NCBI GenBank assembly: GCA_964399955.1
Contig: CAYNST010000076.1
Coordinates: 1 to 16,080, forward strand
Direction: 5' to 3'
Origin: CAYNST01 sp964399955
Lineage (GTDB): Bacteria; Pseudomonadota; Gammaproteobacteria; Pseudomonadales; Cellvibrionaceae
DNA: 16,080 nucleotides
The translations under genes were made by a program, and so were the position numbers. Within the stretch, counting starts at the first letter, position 1. Each line of letters begins with the position of its first letter. The notes beneath the pieces were generated by a model. That model did not search any database. It had not been told where the DNA came from and saw only the letters and a program-made list of their open reading frames with translations. Positions 1-6,719 of the stretch are shown piece by piece.

Positions 1-213
1 ATCAGCAAGGGCGGTTACGTTGCACAGCAGCGCGTGCCCCCCAGTGAGCGGGCGCTGCATGTCGACGATCAACAGCAGTTGCACAAGCTGGATATTCGCG
101 CCTATGTCTATTCAGGGCAAATTCAACTGCTGGCCGCCAGGCTGTACCAGGGGCAGACCACCAATTTCCGCACACCCGGCGGCGGTTTTGCCTCGGTGTT
201 TGTGACTGGTTAA
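1..213 (+). CDS. C-terminal end of a probable ATP-grasp family protein (partial)
   Basis: Reading frame 1 is open from the window edge to the TAA at 211-213 and gives the last 70 residues of a protein whose start lies outside. Near the end it has the pattern D-x-R-x-Y-V, then AARLYQGQTTNFRTPGGG. This resembles the closing strand of ATP-grasp ligases, where an Arg, an Asn and a Gly-rich turn complete the Mg-ATP site. The substrate cannot be told from the tail; circularly permuted ATP-grasp or glutathionylspermidine-synthase-like proteins are the nearest pattern I recall. It is convergent with imuB, and the two stop codons interlock in one TTAA. The family assignment is from motif shape only. 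Confidence 0.45.
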   Translation: MSKGGYVAQQRVPPSERALHVDDQQQLHKLDIRAYVYSGQIQLLAARLYQGQTTNFRTPGGGFASVFVTG

Positions 214-1751
214 CCAAAAACCCCCTGCACAAACCATTGCTGCTTGTGCAGGTCGTGAAATATCCACACCCGCAAATAATCCTGCCTTTGCGCCATAAAA
301 TAATCCCGGGCGGTGGGCGTATCCCACCAGTTGCCTTCAATGCGCTCGGGGCCCGCCAAAATTTGCAGCTGGCCGCGCCAGTACAGGCCTTGCCGCTGCT
401 CTTGTACGGGCAGCGGCGTATCAAACAGCCAGGTGGGGCGCAGTGCCTGTTGCTGCGGTTCAGGCAATTGCTGGTTGACAGGCTCACCAGTGGCCAGTGC
501 AAGGCTGCTGGCTTCCGGGATGTGGCTGTCGCAGTAGCCAATCTTGAACAAGGCACGCTCACCCAGCCTGGCTTTCAAGCGCGCTGCGGTCACGGCAAAA
601 TTTTGCGTCTGCCGCTGTTGTGGATGGCTGCCGTCAAAATCCAGGTTCTGGCTGCGGTTTTGTACCGGGCTTGTGTGGCGGCAGATAAGCTCCAGAGTGT
701 CCACTTCAAACGGCAGTTGGCGCTGCTCCAGCTGCACCCGGGTAAGTTCGCAGAGCAGTTGTGCATGGCTTTGCCCGCTGTCGCAGTGCACTTGCAGCCA
801 CTCGCTGTTGTGGTGTATGTCGTACAGCTTCCACTCAATATGCTGGCATTGCAGCTGGCGCTTGCGCAGAAACTGGGTGAGCTTCTGCAGCATGGACTCA
901 ATTGGCCACTGCAACTGCTCGGTCAGGCTGACCGGGTAATCAAACTGCAGGCTGTCAAAAAAAAACTCCTGCGGCCGGTATACCGCAACCGGCTGCTCAA
1001 ACAGACTGCTTTGTAAAAAACTCTGTTCAATGGCAAAAATATCACACACCGCCTGGGTAAATGGCGCACCAAAACGCTTTTTAATGCTGCTGATGGTTTG
1101 CGCGTCAATTTGCCGGGAAATATCGCCCAAGGTGTGAAAACCGGACTTTTGCAAAGCCTCCACGGCCTGGGGGTAGTCGTGCAGCCACTGCACAGGCACG
1201 GTTTGCAAACGTTGCAGAAACAGGTCTTTATGCTCATTACCGGTCAGCGCGTGCTGCTGGTAGGAAAGTAGCCAGGCGCCCTTGGCGGTATGGGCCAGGC
1301 CGCACTCGAAGCAATAGGGCGTGGCCTGCAAAGACGCAAAGATGCGCTCTGCCAGGGGTTTCAGGCCGGCAAATAACTTCAGGCAACGCGACACTTCCAG
1401 CAGTAGCCCGGCCTCTGCTTGGGTTTTGTTGCTGTAGGTTTCGATATAAGGGGTGAACTGGTACATGCGCTCTGCCAATTGCGCCAAGGCTTGCTGCTCC
1501 TGGAGGCTGTCGCGCGGCAGCAGCTCGCAGTCACCCAGCAACCGGGCGGTGGTGGCGTTTGTGCCCGGAATGATACCCATAGCGCGGGCGTGGGCATTGC
1601 TGCACACCACCTGCTGTTTTTCGGTAATGGCAAGTGCGCGCGGCGTGTCGGCGTCAAACCCCAGGGCGTTGAGGGGCAGCTCGGGGAGGCGCAAAGCCAA
1701 CCACAAGCGGCCCCTGGCGGCCTTGTGCGAGCTGGCTGAGGGCCCGCTCAT
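210..1751 (-). CDS. imuB: ImuB, Y-family polymerase-like mutagenesis protein
   Basis: ImuB is a catalytically inactive Y-family polymerase homologue that links ImuA, DnaE2 (ImuC) and the beta clamp during SOS-induced mutagenic lesion bypass. The 513-residue product has the expected layout. It starts with LWLALRLPELPLNALG. A palm segment, GLLLEVSRCLKLFAG, sits where true DinB enzymes carry catalytic Asp-Glu. A helix-hairpin-helix-like stretch follows, and the C-terminal signature is LAGPERIEGNWWDTP followed by ARDYF and VWIFHD. The acidic polymerase residues appear replaced, as is normal for ImuB. A QNLDF sequence before the C-terminal domain could be a diverged clamp-binding motif. The ATG overlaps the imuA stop (ATGA), so translation is coupled. 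dnaE2 does not follow it. Confidence 0.9.
   Translation of the reverse strand: MSGPSASSHKAARGRLWLALRLPELPLNALGFDADTPRALAITEKQQVVCSNAHARAMGIIPGTNATTARLLGDCELLPRDSLQEQQALAQLAERMYQFTPYIETYSNKTQAEAGLLLEVSRCLKLFAGLKPLAERIFASLQATPYCFECGLAHTAKGAWLLSYQQHALTGNEHKDLFLQRLQTVPVQWLHDYPQAVEALQKSGFHTLGDISRQIDAQTISSIKKRFGAPFTQAVCDIFAIEQSFLQSSLFEQPVAVYRPQEFFFDSLQFDYPVSLTEQLQWPIESMLQKLTQFLRKRQLQCQHIEWKLYDIHHNSEWLQVHCDSGQSHAQLLCELTRVQLEQRQLPFEVDTLELICRHTSPVQNRSQNLDFDGSHPQQRQTQNFAVTAARLKARLGERALFKIGYCDSHIPEASSLALATGEPVNQQLPEPQQQALRPTWLFDTPLPVQEQRQGLYWRGQLQILAGPERIEGNWWDTPTARDYFMAQRQDYLRVWIFHDLHKQQWFVQGVFG
216..252 (-). terminator. Intrinsic terminator embedded in the 3' end of imuB
   Basis: On the minus strand a perfect 9-bp stem, CCTGCACAA with TTGTGCAGG (252-244 and 232-224), has an 11-nt loop. 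It is followed by GGG and then TTTTT (220-216), just before the imuB stop at 212-210. This is the form of a Rho-independent terminator for imuAB, placed within coding sequence. On the plus strand there is no T-run after the stem, so it would act mainly for imuAB. Stem and T-run are seen directly; function is inferred. Confidence 0.5.
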
Positions 1752-2491
1752 GGCGTGTCTCGCGGGTAAAGCGCGCCGCTGGGGGCGGGGCCTGCAGCTT
1801 CATCCAGGCGTGCGTGCGGCAGCAGGCCGGTCCAGGCCGCCGGCAGAGGTAGAGAGAGGGCGCCCAGCGGGCTTTTCTGCAGCAGCCCTTTCTGCTTGAA
1901 GATGCGCACACGCAAATCCTGCGGCTGCAGCTCGACGGCCAGCCGCAAACTGGCCGGTGAACTCTGCAGCTCGGCACTGGAGGGGCGAAACAAAACCGAC
2001 AAGGCGCGGCCGTCAGCGGTGGCCAGCAGACATTTGCGCAGCTCTGTGTAAGTAAGGGCTTGCTTTGGCTGCCAGGCAAGTATGGCAGTGCAGGCCTCGG
2101 CTCGGGCCAGCTCAACAAAGCTGGCAATGAAGTCCGCTTTGTTCTCTACCTGTACCACCAGCAGCCGCTCCAGGCTGAGGCCAATCTGCAGCAAGCCCTG
2201 AGCAAAGGGCAGGGCAGGTGGGTTAAGCAATAACACATAGCCTTGCGCGGCATTCAGCAACGCCGGCGCCATCAGCTGCCATTCACTGTTGCCGCACAGG
2301 CTTGGCTGGCACACCTCGATCAAACGCCCCAGCGGCCAGCCCTTGTGCAGCAGGGCGGCGTTCAACCTGCTGTAGCCGGTGTCCAGTGTCACCTGTGGCG
2401 TAAAGCGCCGGGAATGCCCGCGCCATACGTCTTCTCTGCGCAGCAACTGCTCCAGAGTGGCGGTGCTGCCGGGATTTAAGTCGGTTTTCAT
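1748..2491 (-). CDS. imuA: ImuA, SOS mutagenesis-associated RecA/SulA-like protein
   Basis: The 247-residue product matches ImuA: an N-terminal region that places RREDVWRG before a VTLDTGYSRLNAALLHKGWPLG motif, then a RecA-like core with LIEV, YVLLLNPP and LLVVQVENKADFI strands, and a basic C-terminal part with RVRIFKQKG. ImuA binds RecA and ImuB and is needed for DnaE2-type mutagenic synthesis; the Walker A loop is degenerate here (CGNSEW), as is common for the family. ATG at 2491 is preferred because the promoter and LexA box lie immediately upstream. The weak AGGA about 12 nt before the start overlaps the edge of the LexA box. The gene is first in a two-gene operon with imuB, sharing a 4-base ATGA overlap. 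Confidence 0.88.
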   Translation of the reverse strand: MKTDLNPGSTATLEQLLRREDVWRGHSRRFTPQVTLDTGYSRLNAALLHKGWPLGRLIEVCQPSLCGNSEWQLMAPALLNAAQGYVLLLNPPALPFAQGLLQIGLSLERLLVVQVENKADFIASFVELARAEACTAILAWQPKQALTYTELRKCLLATADGRALSVLFRPSSAELQSSPASLRLAVELQPQDLRVRIFKQKGLLQKSPLGALSLPLPAAWTGLLPHARLDEAAGPAPSGALYPRDTP

Positions 2492-2505
2492 GATGTGCGC
2501 TTTTC

Positions 2506-2521
2506 CTGTGTATCTGTACAG
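2506..2521 (-). promoter_or_regulatory. LexA (SOS) box of imuAB
   Basis: A perfect CTGT-N8-ACAG palindrome (CTGTGTATCTGTACAG on the plus strand) lies 14 bases before the imuA ATG. It directly follows the proposed -10 hexamer, so LexA binding would cover the transcription start. CTGT-N8-ACAG is the known LexA consensus in gamma- and betaproteobacteria, and imuAB operons are classic SOS targets. Confidence 0.88.
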
Positions 2522-2550
2522 TATATACGCAAGCTGTGGTGGCTTGGCAA
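2522..2550 (-). promoter_or_regulatory. Sigma70-like promoter of imuAB
   Basis: On the minus strand TTGCCA (2550-2545) and TATATA (2527-2522) are separated by exactly 17 bases, close to the TTGACA/TATAAT consensus. The LexA box begins one base after the -10, which fits a strong promoter held off by LexA. Confidence 0.7.
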
Positions 2551-2724
2551 GGAGCTGCGACTTTTTAAACGCTTATTGCTTTTAGTTATAGGTGTGGCAT
2601 CTTGGTGATTTGGTGGGATGTGGCACAAATATTGGAGAGCATATTGCCGCAAGCGGAATATTCCCAGAATAACCATGAATTACTTATTAAAAACAAAACA
2701 AGCATAAGAAAAAGTTATCACCCT

Positions 2725-3270
2725 ATGAGAAAAATCCATTTCTCGCCAAAATTGCTTGAGGTCTTTGTGAAAATTTCAAAATTGCTGGCAATAATTATAA
2801 TGCTTGGCCTGTTCTGCAATAGCGCTGCAGGCATGGATTTTGACGATTCAGGGGTGATTAACCTGTTTTCCCGTATGTCGGGAACGGTATACATTGATGG
2901 CGTTCCGGCAGCCAATGCGATGCTGGTTCGCACGGTGAATTTTGGCGGCGTGGAGCGCGACCGCTTCGAGGCAGACGAGCAGGGCCAATTTGAGTTGCCC
3001 GCCATGTATGAGGCCAACCTGGACCAAATTAACCCTGAAGACCTGGTAGTTGGGCAGGAGGTCATTGTGGAATACCAGGGCCGGCGTTACCCATTATGGT
3101 CTGCGGCCAAACGCAACCCTCAGGAAAACTCGGAAGCCCGAGGTGGCGAGCTTGAGGTGGAATGCGACCTGGCCGGTTTGAATCAACTGGTGCAAATTGA
3201 CGGTCAACCAATATTTACGCCCTGCCGCTGGAACGTGCAGCCAGATGTATTTACCCCGGGCTTTCACTAG
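2725..3270 (+). CDS. Exported DUF6795-like protein
   Basis: The frame is open from an ATG at 2602, but the start at 2725 is chosen because it opens a clear signal peptide: MRKIHF, a basic stretch, then a hydrophobic core around LLAIIIMLGLFCNSAAG. It gives 181 residues. The mature part begins with an acidic MDFDDSG and carries SGTVYIDGVPAANAMLVRT, DEQGQFELPAMYE, DLVVGQEV, RRYPLWSAAK and a final CRW. This pattern resembles the DUF6795 family, a small beta-sandwich akin to carboxypeptidase-regulatory folds; the family match is from memory. Two Cys (in ECDL and PCRW) could form a disulphide in the periplasm. Function is unknown. DUF6795 genes often sit near type VI secretion effectors, and here a candidate effector/partner pair faces it tail-to-tail. 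No strong Shine-Dalgarno is visible. Confidence 0.65.
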   Translation: MRKIHFSPKLLEVFVKISKLLAIIIMLGLFCNSAAGMDFDDSGVINLFSRMSGTVYIDGVPAANAMLVRTVNFGGVERDRFEADEQGQFELPAMYEANLDQINPEDLVVGQEVIVEYQGRRYPLWSAAKRNPQENSEARGGELEVECDLAGLNQLVQIDGQPIFTPCRWNVQPDVFTPGFH

Positions 3271-3307
3271 CCTGCTTGTTCTGTAACTACTCAGCTCACG
3301 CCCGCAT

Positions 3308-3331
3308 CCGCCCATAGCCGCGAGCGGGGCG
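3308..3331. repeat. Short GC-rich hairpin after the DUF6795-like gene
   Basis: CCGCCC (3308-3313) can pair with GGGCGG (3326-3331) in the gap between the two convergent genes. There is no T-run after it. It may be part of a structured 3' region together with the larger palindrome at 3349-3382. Confidence 0.25.
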
Positions 3332-3348
3332 GAGCACAGGGAGTGCGG

Positions 3349-3394
3349 ACTATTCACACTTGTGCGGGATAATGTGAATAGTGACCTGGTTTTT
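3349..3394 (+). terminator. 10-bp perfect inverted repeat, possible terminator between convergent genes
   Basis: ACTATTCACA (3349-3358) and TGTGAATAGT (3373-3382) form a perfect 10-bp stem with a 14-nt loop. TTTTT follows seven bases later (3390-3394) on the plus strand. It lies between the stops of the DUF6795-like gene and the minus-strand exported protein, so a terminator for the former is likely. The stem is AT-rich and the T-run is displaced, so a protein-binding palindrome is an alternative. Confidence 0.4.
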
Positions 3395-3415
3395 ATAAAG
3401 TAGGAGAGGCGCCCA

Positions 3416-4300
3416 TCAAGGCATTTTGTCAATGACTCTTTGCACCTGCGCAGACCAGGGTACCCCCGGCGCAGTCAAAACTTGCAGTATTGCCTCTTCT
3501 TTCCATTCATGCTGCACCCTGTCCACAAGCGGATTGTTATCCTGCTCTATGATCAGGGTCTGCAGGATGCGATTCACCCTCTTCATGGCTAACCCGGAAA
3601 ACCGATACGCATTGGTGTTGTCATTGGCCAATACACCAAACTGTATTTCCAGAAATACATCGTCCGCAACGGGTGTTGCAAAAACCTTGTGAAAAGGCCG
3701 CTGCTGCGCAATTTCAGTGCGTACCCATGGGTGGCCATTAATGATCAATTTATCAAAGCCGCTGTAAAATTCATCGCCAATGCTTCCCAGCAGCGACGAG
3801 ACATGCATGTAAAACGGGTCCAGGCTGCCCGCTATAACGCTGGCATTGTGATCGGCCCAGCGCAGTTTCAGTGAATCGTACAGCGCAATAGTGAAGTCCA
3901 GCAGGCTGCCAAGGTCATAGGCCTGGGTCTTGAGTAGCCGGCCCTGCGATTCCGGCTTTTTAACCAACGCAATGGACATCACAAGGCTGCCCCGCTGGCG
4001 CTGGAACAAACCCGGTTCTTTTAAGGTCCACCAGCGTCGCATTAACAGCCGGCTGTCGTTGGGGTGTGCCAGTTGTGGGCTCAGGGTGTGGGAGTTCTCG
4101 ATCAAGTCGTCCGCAGGCATATCCTTGCTGAAATCTTCGGGAATGGCGAACAACAAGCGAGTTCCGTCAATGCTCAGCGCCCTTGGCAGCAGTTCGGACT
4201 GCCCGGATTGAGCCGTTGCGGTGAAGACCTTGCCCGCAGTAAAAAACATAAATACTCCTGATGCGGCATAAGCCAGAGCTTTGATTAAAAAAGGTTTCAT
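3416..4300 (-). CDS. Exported protein of unknown function, possible immunity partner of the hydrolase
   Basis: The 294-residue product opens with a signal peptide: MKPFLIKALAYAASGVF with a hydrophobic stretch to about residue 25 and a TATA-Q site near residue 30. The rest is a soluble periplasmic-type domain. Visible landmarks are RLLFAIPEDFSKDMPADD, an RRWWTLKEPG loop, a central GDEFYSGFDKLIINGHPWVR and a C-terminal VLTAPGVPWSAQVQRVIDKMP. I do not recognise a named family. It lies 25 bases after the alpha/beta-hydrolase stop on the same strand, so the two are probably cotranscribed with the hydrolase first. That order, one cytosolic-looking lipase followed by one periplasmic protein, is what type VI phospholipase effectors and their immunity proteins show. 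The immunity role is inference; a periplasmic chaperone or unrelated factor remains possible. Confidence 0.6.
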   Translation of the reverse strand: MKPFLIKALAYAASGVFMFFTAGKVFTATAQSGQSELLPRALSIDGTRLLFAIPEDFSKDMPADDLIENSHTLSPQLAHPNDSRLLMRRWWTLKEPGLFQRQRGSLVMSIALVKKPESQGRLLKTQAYDLGSLLDFTIALYDSLKLRWADHNASVIAGSLDPFYMHVSSLLGSIGDEFYSGFDKLIINGHPWVRTEIAQQRPFHKVFATPVADDVFLEIQFGVLANDNTNAYRFSGLAMKRVNRILQTLIIEQDNNPLVDRVQHEWKEEAILQVLTAPGVPWSAQVQRVIDKMP

Positions 4301-4325
4301 ATTTTAGATGCCGGTGCAGGCGCTT

Positions 4326-5522
4326 TCAGCGCGGGAGAGCCCCAAGCATTTCCACGGATTTCCGCGCCCGGGAATCAATCGCGTGAAACGCTTTTTGAAT
4401 GGCTGACCTGCCCTTTCCCGGCCCCGTGTCCATTACCTCGCTCCAACTCTGCCAATCCTTGTGCATCAAGGTATGGGGGCTTTGCTGCACAGACCCGGCA
4501 ACCACGTGCCGGCCGTAAATCAATGAGCCGGCGATGCGCCATGGGCGCGCGGTGTTGCTGCCGATGATGGTGTTAACAAAATCGTAGCTGTTGGCGCGGG
4601 TGGCAATGACCTTGACGCCTGCGCGGTCAAACAACTTCTGCGAGCGCCAGTTATTGTTGGCGTTGCCGTGCATGGCCACACTGTGGTTGCCAAGCAACAA
4701 GGGTTGGCTGGTCTGCTCGGTCTGAGGTGAGTTATTCAAGGCGAACCGCACCGCTTCAGCAAATATAACCCCTCCCTGACTGTGGGCTACCCATTTAACC
4801 GGTGTGCCTCCTTTGGCAGCATCCAGCAAGGTTTGCGCAAACAGCCGGGTCAGCGGTGTAGTAAGGCCAATTTTATCGCGCAGAGACTCCCATGTATCGG
4901 CCAGGCTGCCTCTGCTTGGGTTGTGGAAAAGCGTAAATTCAACAACCTGCCCACCAAATTCGAATTCCAGGTGGCTGCCCATCAACCAGGATGCCTTGGC
5001 AAGATTATTGGACTGGCCGTTGATAGCGGCAAATGCAGTATTGGCGCCGCTGACTTCTGCCTCCACCCGCCAAAACCCTTGTGCATTGCGTTTTACCCGG
5101 TAAAGTGCCGGCTGCTCTCGCTTGTCGCGGGCGCGTTGCTCTGCGGTTACCGGCTCAATATTGTAAACCAGTACCTCGCCGTTCAATATGCGGTAATCCA
5201 CCCGGTAAAAATCCCCTTCCACAGATCGAGTATCAACGCTGCCCTTTAGCTGCTTGCCATTAAGTGGCCGAGGGTTGGCGCGCAGAGCGCTCAGGAACAG
5301 CTCCAGCCGCAGGCGGTGGCCCCGGGCGGACTCTCTGTGCAATATAAACTCGGCGTAGCCGTTGAGCTTGAGCGCATAGCCAAGATCGGCGTTGAACATG
5401 ATGCGCTGCGGTTTGAAAGACGATGGCGGTCGGCGGTTGAGCTGGCTCACCTCCTCCGGCGAGCATTGAATATTACCGTAGGTAAATAATAAACGGTTGG
5501 TTGATGCCGCGTCCCAGGTCAT
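4326..5522 (-). CDS. Alpha/beta-hydrolase (lipase-like), candidate secreted effector
   Basis: This is a 398-residue protein without a signal peptide. The C-terminal half has a nucleophile elbow, VKWVAHSQGGVIFAEA, with Ser248 in AHSQG (a GxSxG variant with Ala in the first place). A following NSYDF may hold the Asp (D314), and HTLMH holds a candidate catalytic His (H350 or H354). Just before the elbow is HNPSRGSLADTWESLRDK, which may form the lid or oxyanion side. The N-terminal 190 residues do not match anything I recognise and may be a delivery or binding domain. The ATG at 5522 has GGAGA seven bases upstream. It is probably cotranscribed with the exported protein downstream. Ester or phospholipid hydrolysis is expected from the fold; the type VI effector role is inferred from context only, and no vgrG or hcp is in the window. 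Confidence 0.65.
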   Translation of the reverse strand: MTWDAASTNRLLFTYGNIQCSPEEVSQLNRRPPSSFKPQRIMFNADLGYALKLNGYAEFILHRESARGHRLRLELFLSALRANPRPLNGKQLKGSVDTRSVEGDFYRVDYRILNGEVLVYNIEPVTAEQRARDKREQPALYRVKRNAQGFWRVEAEVSGANTAFAAINGQSNNLAKASWLMGSHLEFEFGGQVVEFTLFHNPSRGSLADTWESLRDKIGLTTPLTRLFAQTLLDAAKGGTPVKWVAHSQGGVIFAEAVRFALNNSPQTEQTSQPLLLGNHSVAMHGNANNNWRSQKLFDRAGVKVIATRANSYDFVNTIIGSNTARPWRIAGSLIYGRHVVAGSVQQSPHTLMHKDWQSWSEVMDTGPGKGRSAIQKAFHAIDSRARKSVEMLGALPR

Positions 5523-5839
5523 AGTGTGGTCTCCAGTCCGTTGGATTAATTATTTAATCATGCGTCCCGCTTGATAAATGCGGGCGCGGGCTGAACACCT
5601 GCCAAAAAATACGCTATTCTGGCCGCGCCATGCGCCAGGGTTGAACCCAGTCCTGGCGGTTATTCAAATGTTCAGCGGGGACAGATTATCAATCTCCGGG
5701 GGGAGGTCAAAGAAGAGATGTGCCATACGCCTTGTGCGACCTTTTCCTGCGTATGCAAGGTATGCAGCTGATGGAAGAACAGGAAATTTGCGTGGCGGGA
5801 TGCGATGACTGCCGTTATTGCACAGCAGTCACAATGAAG
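5523..5839. other. Gene-free interval between the hydrolase and the thioredoxin-fold gene
   Basis: No convincing gene is visible in these 317 bases. The left end holds the probable hydrolase promoter. CGCCAGG (5633-5639) and CCTGGCG (5652-5658) form a 7-bp hairpin. TGACTGC (5806-5812) and GCAGTCA (5825-5831) form a second 7-bp hairpin, just past the stop of the thioredoxin-fold gene on the minus strand; it has no T-run. GCTGAACA near 5590 and TGTTCAGC near 5669 echo the core of the palindromic repeats found further right, but only as 8-mers. Confidence 0.5.
5549..5577 (-). promoter_or_regulatory. Possible promoter of the hydrolase operon
   Basis: On the minus strand TTATCA (5577-5572) and AATAAT (5554-5549) are spaced by 17 bases in a locally AT-rich patch, 27 bases before the hydrolase ATG. 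The match to the sigma70 consensus is moderate. Confidence 0.35.
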
Positions 5840-6445
5840 TCAGCCAAGATAGTCCGGCTCGTTGCCTGGCTTCCATTTTATATTGCAGCCCATGGCCGGG
5901 TACTGCTCCTGGGGAACTTGCTCTCCCGCCAGAATCAGCTCAAGCGTGCGCCGCAGATCTGCGCCGGTGGCCGGGGCGTTGCTGGAGTCGTAGTTGCCGG
6001 AGGAGATGCGGTGCGGACGGGTATCGTCAAACTGTCCCCGATAGACCAGCTTGCGCGCGTCGTCGAACACATAGATATCCGGTGTGCAGGCGGCATTGTA
6101 GGCTTTGGCCACCTCCTGAGTTTCATCAAACAAATATCGGAAGGGATATTTGCGTTTCATTTTTTCGTTTTTCATTAAGTCATAACTGTCTGCCGGGTAG
6201 GCGCGCACATCGTTGCTGTTGATGGCGACGAAGGCAATACCCTTTTGCATGTATTCTTCAGCCAGTGCCGATAGGGCAGGCGCAACGTGAATGACATAGG
6301 GGCAGTGGTTGCAGATAAACAGCACCACCAGCGCTTGCGCGTCGGCAAAATCACGCAAGCTGATATTGCCGCCTTCAGTGGATGGCAGCAAAAAGTCCGG
6401 CGCCGGGCTGCCAAGCTCGATCATGGTGGAGTGGGTAAGGGCCAT
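5840..6445 (-). CDS. Thioredoxin-fold protein of the AhpC/TSA-redoxin type
   Basis: The 201-residue product begins LGSPAPDFLLPSTEGGNISLRDF, the standard N-terminus of the AhpC/TSA/redoxin fold. It carries VVLFICNHCPYVIHVAPAL with a CxxC-type pair (C45-N-H-C48). Further on are FVAINSNDVRAYPADSYDLM, the cis-Pro region ACTPDIYVFD, LVYRGQFDDTRP, and a third Cys in AMGCNIKWKPG. No signal peptide is seen, so it is probably a cytosolic thiol oxidoreductase or peroxiredoxin-like protein; the substrate is unknown. The CNHCPYV subgroup is widespread in bacteria and is usually annotated only as a thioredoxin family protein. The ATG at 6445 has a strong AGGAGG (6456-6451) five bases upstream, which fixes the start. 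It appears monocistronic and is divergent from the exonuclease. Confidence 0.85.
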   Translation of the reverse strand: MALTHSTMIELGSPAPDFLLPSTEGGNISLRDFADAQALVVLFICNHCPYVIHVAPALSALAEEYMQKGIAFVAINSNDVRAYPADSYDLMKNEKMKRKYPFRYLFDETQEVAKAYNAACTPDIYVFDDARKLVYRGQFDDTRPHRISSGNYDSSNAPATGADLRRTLELILAGEQVPQEQYPAMGCNIKWKPGNEPDYLG

Positions 6446-6572
6446 AGGTGCCTCCTGTGATTAGGTTGTTGCTATCTACGTGCGCTGAGGTGCAAGGGTG
6501 CCAGAATCGGCTGCCAACAGATAGGGGCAGCGCAGGAGACAACGGTGGTTGCAGCGGGATGGCTCCAAGTTT

Positions 6573-6600
6573 TTGCAGCTCAAGGGGCAAACCGCATAAT
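6573..6600 (+). promoter_or_regulatory. Possible promoter upstream of the exonuclease gene
   Basis: TTGCAG (6573-6578) and CATAAT (6595-6600) are 16 bases apart. A further TATAAT lies at 6607-6612, and TATACT at 6691-6696 lies close to the gene but has no good -35. If the first is used, the palindrome at 6617-6655 would be in the 5' leader of the exonuclease transcript. Confidence 0.3.
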
Positions 6601-6616
6601 GCCCTGTATAATCAAC

Positions 6617-6655
6617 GCGCAATTGTTCAGCTCTCCCGTGCGCTGAACAATTACC
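6617..6655. repeat. Palindromic repeat element, copy 1
   Basis: AATTGTTCAGC (6621-6631) and GCTGAACAATT (6642-6652) are a perfect 11-bp inverted repeat with a 10-nt loop. The element as a whole aligns with the palindrome before crtY. The left flank-plus-arm of 17 bases differs at 3 positions, and the loop shares CCCGTG. Two arm differences are compensatory (T-A to C-G and T-A to G-C), so the pairing itself is kept. Confidence 0.75.
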
Positions 6656-6719
6656 TCAAAGCAACAGCGGGTGCCGTCCTGACTGGCGCTTATACTGCAA
6701 GCCCATTGAGAGACGCACC

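Noticed and set aside
237..1016. Long plus-strand open frame of 259 codons opposite imuB
   Set aside because: It is the antisense of a well-recognised imuB; the product is low-complexity Leu/Ala-rich with no recognisable motif.
2602..2724. Upstream ATG at 2602 as the start of the DUF6795-like protein
   Set aside because: It would bury the signal peptide behind 41 polar residues; the ATG at 2725 gives a normal signal peptide.
5588..5676. GCTGAACA near 5590 and TGTTCAGC near 5669 as a third copy of the palindromic element
   Set aside because: Only 8 bases per arm match, the spacing is about 70 bases and the CCCGTG loop is absent; chance is a fair explanation.
5660..5710. GGGGACAGATTAT stretch, reminiscent of sequences near REP-associated transposase remnants
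   Set aside because: No transposase residues can be read in any frame and no matching second copy is in the window.
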